A DNA stretch of 64,000 nucleotides from Geomonas azotofigens (GTDB lineage Bacteria; Desulfobacterota; Desulfuromonadia; Geobacterales; Geobacteraceae). Numbering within the stretch: position 1 is the stretch's first letter; each line of letters opens with the position of its first letter. Where the stretch lies: contig NZ_JAHLME010000005.1 in NCBI RefSeq assembly GCF_018919395.1, positions 1-64,000 on the forward strand, written 5' to 3'. This document shows, one piece after another, positions 51,552 to 59,479 of this stretch. The notes beneath the pieces are model-generated. The model made no database searches. It saw only the letters and a list, made by a program, of their open reading frames with translations, and was not told where the DNA came from. Both the position numbers and the translations under genes were made by a program.

Positions 51552-54500
51552 TTACGGCGTGATGGTCGCCTGCATGTAGCCTACCTGGACACCCGAGTTG
51601 TAGCAGTAGATCTTGATGACCTTCTGGGTGGTGGTGGTGTAGGTATGGTTCAGGCTCAGCGGGCTGGTGACGCCGCTGGTCTTGGTGGTGGTCCCGCCGT
51701 CGCCCCAGTAGACCTTGACCTGGTTGGTGCCACTCGGGAGGTTCGAGAAGGTGGCAGTGCGCAGGGCGTGGTCCCAGGCGATGGTTACCGGCGGTACGAT
51801 GGCGTTGACCGTGACGTAGGTGCTGCTGGTCTTGCCTTCCTCGTCGACGACGGTGAGGGTTACGGTCTTGCTGCCGGTGGTGGTGAACTTCACCTTCGCG
51901 TCGGTTCTGGAGTTGGCGTTGGTGATGACGGCGGCCGGGTCGCTGGTGGTCCAGGTGTAGGCCACGGTGCCCACCGGGTTGTTGCTGCCGTCGACCTGGG
52001 CAACCTTGGCGGTCACGGCGTGGTCCACGCCGGTCGCCCACTGGACGCCGAGCTGGACCGCGTCGTCGTCGGCGAGCGGGGTGTTGATGACGGCCTGCGG
52101 AGCGATGCCGATACCGTAGTTGGCGAGGTTGGTATCGATGCCGGTCTCGAGGTAGGTCGCGTACGCTGCGCCGTCGAGCGGGGCGCCGCCGTTGACGGAA
52201 CCGTCGGCGTTGACCTGGCCGACCTTGTAGTAGATCGCGCCGTCTTCCTCGGGGTAGAGGATCTCGGAGCGGTCCACGGTGGAGGCGTAGCTGTACTCGG
52301 TGCCCGCCACGTTGACGTCGTGGACGAAGTTGATCTCGCGCGGCTGGCCGAGTTTGTTGTAACCCTCGAAGTAGCCGGTGAGGTCGCCCTTGTAGGCCTT
52401 GATGCGGACCGGCTCAAGCGGACGCATCATCATGTTGCCCTGGTCGCCCTCGATGGTCCACCCTTTGGCGGCCGGGCGCACCGGCTCGCCGGTGGCCGCA
52501 TCGACAACGAGGTTGCCGAAGGTGTCGACGGTCGGGTAGGTGCTCGGGTCGTAGGTCTGGGTGGACGGCAGGGCGGGGCCGATCATGTCGAAGCTGCCCT
52601 TGAAGAAGCCGGCGCCAGCAGCGTGGCAATCGGCGCAGGATTTACCCTTGACGTAGGTGGAAACGGACTTCACGCCGTGGGTGACCATGAACGGAGCGCC
52701 GATCAGGGTCAGGGTGGTGCCGTCCCAGGACTTGCCGTCGGTGGCGTCCTTGATGGCGGTACGGTAGGCCTTGTAGCCGCGGATCTGGTCCGGCTCGGTG
52801 AAGACGACCGCGCCGCTCCAGACGGAGGCGTACTTCCAGTTGTCGTTGGCGAACATGCCGTTCGGACCGTAGAGGCTCTGGTAGGCGCCGCCGGTCGGGT
52901 CGGTCTTGCCGGCCGGGGTGCCGAAGCCGCCGAAGCCTGTGGAGATGACGGAGAGCGGACCCGGGACGAAGTTGAAGCCGGACTTCAGGTCACGCATGGC
53001 CCACGGGTCGAAGATCGGCTTCTCGAAGCCGGAGGTGTTGTTCGCGTCCGGGACGTCGCCGGTGAAGATGTCGCGGTAGCCTTTGAGGGACGGCTTGGTC
53101 TCGGCGGTCGGCTGGCCGGTGACCGGGTCGTCGCCGATGAGCAGGCCGCCCGGCACGCCGTCGCCGTTGGCGTCGACGGAGCCGCTCTCGTTGTTCCAGA
53201 GCACGGCGGTGATCGGGTTGGTGAGGTACAGCTTGCGACGGAACTTCAAGTCGTTTTTCGGGGTGTTGCCCATGGACAGCGGCAGTTCCATGTTGCCGTA
53301 CGGCTGCCACATGGCCACCGGTTTCCAGTTCTGGAGCTTGCCGCCCATTTTGGTGACATCGGCACCCATGCCGGTCGGGTCCTCGAAGAGACCGAGCATA
53401 CCCCTGGAGGGGTCGGTACCGACGATGGCCGGGAAGCGCATGCCGGAGGAGGCGTCCAGCGAACGGACCGCCATGCTCACCTTGTTCACGTGGCAGACGG
53501 TGCAGTCCATGACGTCGAGGTGGTTACCGCGGCTCAGGATGGTGCCGCCGGCGGTGGTGCCGTTCTCCTGGGAGGTGAAGTTGGACTCCCTGGGCACGCC
53601 TTTGCCGCCGAAGTCGCCGTGCAGACCCATCTTGTCAACCATCTGGTTGATGTTGGCGAGCAGGCCGGCGTTGGCGTGAGCGGTGTTCGGGTTGGGTGCG
53701 CCGAAGGTTTCGATCGGGTTGCCCTGGTAGTCGGTACCGGTCACGTGGCAGAACTCGCAACGCTTGATGGTGTTGCGGGTGTCGTGCTTTTTGATGGTGG
53801 CGGCTACGTCGCCACCCTCGATGACGGGCTGACGCTCCTTGAAGGCCGGCAGGCCGTCCTGGATGGTCGAGGCCGCGTCGAAACCGCGGGCCGGGTCGCA
53901 CATGTTCTTGTCGGTCGAGTTGCCGGTGAAGTGGCAGCCGGCGCAACCGAAGTTGCCGTGAACGTCCTGGCCGGCCTGCCATGCGTCACCGCGCTTGAAC
54001 CACTCGGCGCGGGGGAACGGCATGGTGGACTTCTTCAGGGTGTTCTGGTCGGCCTGGCCGGTCATGGTGTAGTAGTACAGCGGACCGGTCATGGCCATGT
54101 TGCCGCCGCCCAGCTCGCCGTCGCCCAGGGTGTTGAACGGAGACGGACCGTTGGCCTGCAGGTAGGTGAGGCCCGGCATCATGAAGTTCATGAAGTTGTC
54201 GGCGGTGATTTTCGGGGAGGTGCCGGTCTGCATGAACGGGGAGTTGATGTCGTAGTTGACCATCCTCTTGCCCAGGGGGCCGACGCCGTAAGCCGGGTCG
54301 TACACCATCGGGGCGGAGGAGAGGAAGCCGGTGCTGCCGCCGGTGACGCCGAACATCTCGGGGAAGTTCTTGAGGGTCTTGGTGGCGTGGCACTGGTGGC
54401 AGTTGTTCTCGTCGGGCTTCCCTTTGATGTTGTCGGTGACCTTGGCGGTCAGGAAGACCAGCTCGTGCGAGGAGTAGCTCGCGAAGCCCATCTGGCCCAG

Positions 54501-55706
54501 CATGCCGCCCATCGGGGTGTCGCTGATCTTGACGAAGGAGGTCTTGCCGTTGTTCGGGTCATACCCCATGAAGGTCTGGGAGAGCGAGAACATGTCGAAG
54601 AGACCGGCGCCGGTGGTCGGGGTGGCCGAGAGGGAGCCGGCCTGGACCATGACCGAGGCCATGACGTTGTCGTAACCCTTCAGGTGGCAGAAGAGGCAGT
54701 CCATCTCCTTCACGTTGGGCATCATGAGCTGCTTGTTGACCACGGTGTAGCTGGAGCCGCCGTTGGGGTTGGCCATGGTGGCGTTGACGCCCCAGCCGTT
54801 GGGAACCGTCATCGGTCCGCCGCCCGGCAGGGTCGGGTCGGGCGCGCCGCCGCGACCCATGTAGACCGGGTAGACCCACGGGGACATGGTGACGAAGGAC
54901 TGGTCCTTGCCGGTCGCGGGGTCGTAGTTCTCCCAGACGGTGGCGGTGATCGGGTTCAGGCTCGCCGGCGGCTGGGTGTTGTCCATGATGGACGGACCCC
55001 AGTCAGCCATGGTCTTGGCGGGGAGACGGTTCCCTTCCCTGTCCTGCTCGTAGAAGACGCCGCCCACGTGGCAGGTGGCGCACATGGTCGCCTGGTCCCA
55101 CAGGGACATGTCGACCTTCGGGTAGTTGTTGCCGCCGAGGCGGAAGTTCTCAAAGGCGTTGGCGCCAGAATTCATGTAGTTGATGTGATGACCGGTGCTG
55201 TCTTTCTGATAATCCGCCACCTGGCGGAGAGAAGGCGGTCACCACTTGCCGTTGTGCCCGTGGGACTGGACCCAGGGCTTGTTGGCGGCGAGGCCGGTCT
55301 GGGTACCCGCGGGTACCAGGTCGGCGGTGCCGGTGCTCACGAACAGGCCGCTCTTGGAGTTGTCCATCCACTCGTTGAAACCGAGGGCGGCGTGGTAGGC
55401 GTGCTTGGAGATGCCGTCGTAGTCGACTTTGAGCTTGGCGCTCGCGCCGTCCTGGGTGGTGCCGTGGCAGGCGACGCCGTTCTGGTCGCCGAAGCAGGTC
55501 TGCTTCGGGGAGTAGGGCATGCCCTGCTTGGTCACCCGGTCGACCATGACCGGTGCTTTCGGGAAGCCCATCTGCTGAGCCACTTCTTCGTAGGTGTACA
55601 GCTGGACCGGCGGGTGCGCTGCCATGGCGATGCTCGCGCCCATGGCAACCCCTGCCGCCGCTGCTGTAACCGTCAGAAGCGAACTGATCTTTTTCGTTCT
55701 CTTCAT
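51552..55706 (-). CDS. Giant exported octaheme c-type cytochrome B with in-frame UGA (putative selenoprotein)
   Basis: A 1384-residue exported cytochrome, the longest in the window. A signal peptide (MKRTKKISSLLTVTAAAAGV...MAAHP) is followed by CFGDQNGVACH (C-x8-CH) and a UGA at codon 156 in the context GKW-UGA-PPSLRQVA, matching cytochrome A. The frame continues with seven CxxCH motifs (CATCH, CLFCH, CHQCH, CAGCH, CEFCH, CTVCH and CADCH) and two PKD-like domains. Start ATG 55706 has AAAGGAACC. A sigma-54-like promoter lies at 55845. A long internal segment (about 220-560) is absent from A and C. As in A, the segment after the UGA has no signal of its own. I infer that Sec or another residue is inserted. 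Confidence 0.85.
55213..55228 (-). promoter_or_regulatory. bSECIS-like hairpin in cytochrome B
   Basis: TCCGCC-AGGT-GGCGGA, starting 10 nt after the UGA at 55241-55239, with the loop 16 nt away. The AGGU loop with two G and a U resembles the GGU loops of bacterial SECIS elements. It is the same position as the hairpin in cytochrome A. Confidence 0.65.
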
Positions 55707-55844
55707 GAGTGGTTCCTTTTTTGATTGAATTTGACAACCTTCATCACATCTTCCACCCGTCCTTCCTGCGTTTTTCGGGGGGTGCAGGGGTGCGGGGTAC
55801 CGCGGTGAAGCCACAACGAGTTTTAGAGAGCCGTAACAACCTTT

Positions 55845-55860
55845 AGCAATAGCGGTACCA
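55845..55860 (-). promoter_or_regulatory. Candidate sigma-54 promoter of cytochrome B
   Basis: On the minus strand TGGTACCGCTATTGCT, with GG and GC ten bases apart and a near-exact match to TGGCACG-N4-TTGCT (TGG, AC and TTGCT match). It lies 140 bases upstream of the ATG, in an AT-rich leader with no other promoter. Confidence 0.7.
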
Positions 55861-56025
55861 ATATATTCAAATCGCGTAATTAATCTGGTCGTCACGGTGG
55901 CGAAGGGAGGGGAGCCGGCGCCGCGGCGGGGCGGCAAACAGCTTGAATCACAAGACCATTTCCGGCTTACTGCCACGCGCGGCGAGCAATGGCGGGAGCT
56001 TCCCCGGGGTGAGCCGCCCCCCCCA

Positions 56026-56053
56026 GCGCCCCTGGGGTGAACGCCCCAGGGGC
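56026..56053. repeat. GC-rich hairpin between divergent genes
   Basis: GCGCCCCTGGGG and CCCCAGGGGC form a stem in the 539-base gap between cytochrome B and the BamE-like gene. There is no T run, so its role is uncertain. The rest of this gap has no gene. Confidence 0.5.
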
Positions 56054-56245
56054 GGGGCGAACCGCGCCGGGGCGGTGGGGCATGCCGCGGGGTGATATAA
56101 CCTAGCTGGGGGAAAAGACCCACGGCCGGCGCCGCCACGGGTCAAGGCCAGGCCGCTAACCAGCCGTAACCACGTCGCCCCCTTTTCCGGCTGAATATTT
56201 GCATATTCAAGTTCCGGCATTTCGAATCTACAGGAGGAGTCGCAG

Positions 56246-56620
56246 ATGAAAAAGATGTCTCTGGTGCTGGCGTTGCTGCTGCTGGGTGCCTGCGCGCACG
56301 CCCCGGCGCAAAACGCCAAGGTCGAAGCTCAAAAAAGCGAGCGCAAGCTCTCGGTGGCGTGGGCCAAAGAGGTGATCGTGAAGGGGAAGACAACCCAGAA
56401 GGAGATCCTGGAAAAGATCGGGGTGCCCAACGCGGTGCAGAGAAGGGCGCTGGGACAAACGGGGGGGGCGGCGCAGACCTGGCAGTACTGGACCGCCCCG
56501 CCGTTGCAGGCCGTGGCGCAGGGGGGCGCGCAGCAGGTGTTCCAGATGAGCGTGAGCTTCGATGACAACGACGTCGTGCTCGACTACTCGGCGGCCGACA
56601 ACACCGTGGTCATCCAGTAG
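56246..56620 (+). CDS. BamE/SmpA-like lipoprotein
   Basis: A 124-residue lipoprotein with signal ending LLLGACAHA (lipidated Cys about residue 16). The mature domain has VIVKGKTTQKEILEKIGVPN and then TWQYW and FQMSVSFDDNDVVLDY, matching the SmpA/OmlA (BamE-like) fold. These proteins work in outer-membrane assembly or bind other envelope proteins. AGGAGGAGTCGCAG precedes the ATG. It is the only plus-strand gene among the cytochrome genes, ending at a terminator shared with the convergent cytochrome operon. Confidence 0.83.
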   Translation: MKKMSLVLALLLLGACAHAPAQNAKVEAQKSERKLSVAWAKEVIVKGKTTQKEILEKIGVPNAVQRRALGQTGGAAQTWQYWTAPPLQAVAQGGAQQVFQMSVSFDDNDVVLDYSAADNTVVIQ

Positions 56621-56645
56621 CCTCGGACGAGGCGTGGCGTAAAGG

Positions 56646-56689
56646 GCCCGCGCGGCGCTCCCTAGAAGGGGCGCAGCGCGGGCTTTTTC
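56646..56689 (+). terminator. Terminator between convergent genes
   Basis: A stem GCCCGCGC/GCGCGGGC followed by TTTTTC. It overlaps the last codons of the convergent 12-heme cytochrome gene (stop at 56662). Confidence 0.85.
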
Positions 56690-58419
56690 GTTCTGGGAAG
56701 GACGCGGCCGGCGGGAGCGCCCGGACCGTAGCTTCTGGGGTTGGACGAGTGGCAGTTGGAGGTGCAGTTCTTGGGGGTGGCGGTCGAGTCGTAGCTGGCC
56801 ACGATGCCGAAGTTGGTGGCGAAGTTGATGAGGTGCGCGTTATGCTGCTCGCTGCCGCCGTTGACCCGGCTCACCCCGTGCGGGTCGTGGCAGATGAAGC
56901 AGGGAACCCCCTGCTGCACCACGTGGACGTTGTGCAGGGAGAGCCCGGTGGCGGTCACCGAGAACGGCGAGGTCGCGTCGAAGAGCCGCTGCTGGTAGTG
57001 GCAGCGGAAGCACAGGGCGTAGTTGGCGTCGCTGTAGCTTTGGGGATAGAAGTCGGTGTCGTAGTTTCTGAGCAGGAGGTGCTTGTAGCTCGAGCCATGG
57101 GGCCCGTTGGGGCCGGTCCCCCCCCCTTTCCGGCTCTGGTCGCTGCCGTGGCAGTCCGAGCAGTAGATGACGCTGGAGCTGCTCAGCCCGAGGTCGGTGC
57201 GCAGGCTCGGCACGTCGCCCCCCTTGCCCGGCCCTTCCACCGGGTGGAACGAGGGGGCGTCGAGCGAGAACTCGAAGCGGGTGTTGAGCGTGTCCACCTG
57301 GCGGGTGATCGAGGTCCCGGCGAAGGCCTTGTCCGCGTGGCACTTGAAACAGATCTCGTACTCGTAGTCCGCCTTGGTCTTCACCTCGCCGGCCAGGGAA
57401 ATCCCCTTCACCCCCGCCAGGGCGCCCACCACCACCGGGGCCGAGGCCCCCGTGTACTGCGGGGCGTGGGGGTTGTGGCAGTCCTCGCACTCCGCGTGTT
57501 TTTGGAAGCTCAGCGTATTTTCCGCCTCATCATGCACCCCCGCCGTGTCGGCGACGCGGTGCCGGTAGTTCAGGGCCATGACGTCCTGGATGTCGGCCCC
57601 CACCCCGCCGGCCGAGTGGCAGGGGAAGCAGACCTGCTCCTCGGGGTACTCCTTCATGAGCCGTTGCGGCGCCTTGGCGTTGTGCGGGACGTGGCAGTTG
57701 CCGCACCCCTTGACCGCGGTCGACACGTTGGTGGCGTGCACGGAACCGCTCCAGCCGTCGACCAGGTGGCAGGCGGTGCAGAGCGCCGACCCGGCGTTGT
57801 TCATCACCAGGAACTTGCCGTAGGGGTCGGCGTGGGGGTTGTGGCAGGTGGTGCACTGGATGTTCTGCCCCGGGTCCAGCTTCAGCTTGGGGTCCAGTTG
57901 CGACGGCAGCCGCAGGCGGGTGTCGCGGGTGGCGAGGTCGGTATCGTACCGGAACGAGACGGGATGATCGTTGGTGAGGTCGCTCCCCGTGGTTCCTCCC
58001 AGGTTGCTGGGGCGATCGATGGGGATGGTGGTGAAGCCGCCGGCCATCGGGATGGTGACGTTGTTGATCAGGGAGCCGACCGCGATGGTGCCGTCGTGGC
58101 AGGAGAGGCAAAGCCTCGAGGAGCCGGTCGGCTGCCCGGGCTTGGCGAACCGGGTCGACGAGGAGTAGACGTCGTAGTGGGTGCGCACCTCGGGGCGGCT
58201 CCAGAGCGGCTTCACGTCGCTGGCATGGTGCGGGGTGTGGCAGAAGATGCAGACCTGCACCTCGGACTCGGCCTTGATCGGCCCGGGCCCGCTCACCGAG
58301 AGGTTGTGCCTGGTATGGAGGATCCCCTCCCCGGCCGCCAGGGCGACTCCGGGCAGGAGCGTCACGAGTAGCAAAAGACCCCAGCGTGTCAGGGATCTCG
58401 TCGAGTTGGTGGCGACCAT
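56662..58419 (-). CDS. Exported multiheme c-type cytochrome (about 12 hemes)
   Basis: A 585-residue exported cytochrome. A signal peptide (about residues 1-28, GLLLLVTLLPGVALA) is followed by eleven CxxCH motifs (CIFCH, CLSCH, CTTCH, CTACH, CGNCH, CFPCH, CEDCH, CFKCH, CSDCH, CFRCH and CFICH) and one CTSNCH (C-x3-CH) near the end. Many are followed by NPH or PHH, as in doubled-CxxCH or NrfA/OmcI-like cytochromes. ATG 58419 was chosen for its AGAGGAAACAAGGAC site and signal peptide; an ATG at 58455 is in frame but overlaps the upstream NHL gene. It is the last gene of a porin-cytochrome operon. Probably an outer-membrane or extracellular electron carrier. Confidence 0.9.
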   Translation of the reverse strand: MVATNSTRSLTRWGLLLLVTLLPGVALAAGEGILHTRHNLSVSGPGPIKAESEVQVCIFCHTPHHASDVKPLWSRPEVRTHYDVYSSSTRFAKPGQPTGSSRLCLSCHDGTIAVGSLINNVTIPMAGGFTTIPIDRPSNLGGTTGSDLTNDHPVSFRYDTDLATRDTRLRLPSQLDPKLKLDPGQNIQCTTCHNPHADPYGKFLVMNNAGSALCTACHLVDGWSGSVHATNVSTAVKGCGNCHVPHNAKAPQRLMKEYPEEQVCFPCHSAGGVGADIQDVMALNYRHRVADTAGVHDEAENTLSFQKHAECEDCHNPHAPQYTGASAPVVVGALAGVKGISLAGEVKTKADYEYEICFKCHADKAFAGTSITRQVDTLNTRFEFSLDAPSFHPVEGPGKGGDVPSLRTDLGLSSSSVIYCSDCHGSDQSRKGGGTGPNGPHGSSYKHLLLRNYDTDFYPQSYSDANYALCFRCHYQQRLFDATSPFSVTATGLSLHNVHVVQQGVPCFICHDPHGVSRVNGGSEQHNAHLINFATNFGIVASYDSTATPKNCTSNCHSSNPRSYGPGAPAGRVLPRTKKPALRPF

Positions 58420-58442
58420 GTCCTTGTTTCCTCTGCCGCCCG

Positions 58443-59462
58443 TCAATCCAGCCATACGTACCCCAAAAGCTGGATGCGGTTGTTGAAGGTGTCGGCGATG
58501 TAGATGTTGTCGTCCTTGTCGATGGCGATGCCCGACGGCATCCAGAACTCCCCCTGCCCGCTGCCGGTCGTGCCGAAGGTGAGCAGGAGCCTCCCCTGGA
58601 AGTCGAAGACCTGGATCCGGTCGTACATGGCGTCGCAGACGTAGATGTGCCCCTCGCTGTTGACCGCGATCCCCTTGGCCTTGCCGAAATAGCCGGGGGT
58701 GTCGCCGGCTTCCCCGAACTGCTTCAGGTACCCCCCGGCGCTGGTGAAGATCTGGATGCGGGCGTTCAGGGGATCGGTGACGTAGATCCTCCCCTCGGTG
58801 TCGACGGCCAGGTCGGTGGGGAGGTTGAATTCCCCCTTGCCGCTGCCGATCCGCCCGAAACGGAGCGCCTCCTTCCCCTTGCGGTCGTACCCCACCACCT
58901 CCCCCGCCAGCGTGTCGGTCACGTAGATGAGCTTGTTGCGCGGGTTGTAGACGATGCCGGTCGGCCGTTTCAGCCCCTCCACGAAGGGGGTCGGCACGCG
59001 CTCGCCCAGGTTGAACCGGTACACGGCGCCCGCCGCGGCGTCGGTGACGTAGGCGACGTTGTCCTCGTCCTCGGTGACGCCGATCGGGTGCCTGAAGGGG
59101 CCGCCCCCCCCGATGAAGTAGTAGCGCTTCTGGTCGCGGTCGAAGAGGTGCACCCCCTTCTTGAGCGGGTCGACCACCAGGATGCGTTGCCGGCAGTCGG
59201 CGTGGACGCCGTAGGGGCGGGAGAGTCCCTCCTGCTGGTCACCGGCGACCCTGCGCCAGATCCCCTCCCAGAAGCCGGGGGTGATCTCCAGGTCCTGGGG
59301 CGCCCTGGCCGCGCCGGTCCAGACGATGCGGGCGGGGTTTGGTCCCGGCGGCCAGACCCGGCTGCGCACCTGCCCACCCTTGGGGGCCACGCAGCAGGCC
59401 AGCGGCAGGCAGATACCGCTAAGAAGCAGCACGAACACCATGCGGGAGAGGAACCATTTCAT
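58443..59462 (-). CDS. NHL-repeat lipoprotein of the electron conduit (downstream copy)
   Basis: A 339-residue lipoprotein with lipobox LACC (Cys near 23-24) and about six NHL-type beta-propeller repeats: IYVTDTLAGEVVGYDRKG, IYVTDPLNARIQIF, IYVCDAMYDRIQVFD and IYIADTFNNRIQLLG. NHL propellers mediate protein contacts. In Geobacterales they occur with cytochromes and barrels in electron conduits. AAAGAGC precedes ATG 59462, 17 bases after the barrel gene. It is paralogous to the protein at 62086. Confidence 0.88.
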   Translation of the reverse strand: MKWFLSRMVFVLLLSGICLPLACCVAPKGGQVRSRVWPPGPNPARIVWTGAARAPQDLEITPGFWEGIWRRVAGDQQEGLSRPYGVHADCRQRILVVDPLKKGVHLFDRDQKRYYFIGGGGPFRHPIGVTEDEDNVAYVTDAAAGAVYRFNLGERVPTPFVEGLKRPTGIVYNPRNKLIYVTDTLAGEVVGYDRKGKEALRFGRIGSGKGEFNLPTDLAVDTEGRIYVTDPLNARIQIFTSAGGYLKQFGEAGDTPGYFGKAKGIAVNSEGHIYVCDAMYDRIQVFDFQGRLLLTFGTTGSGQGEFWMPSGIAIDKDDNIYIADTFNNRIQLLGYVWLD

Positions 59463-59479
59463 GCTCTTTGCCGATGCGA

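Noticed and set aside
55220-55706. Cytochrome B as two separate genes
   Set aside because: The same reasoning as for cytochrome A: the downstream GTG has no site or signal peptide, and the UGA is at the homologous position.
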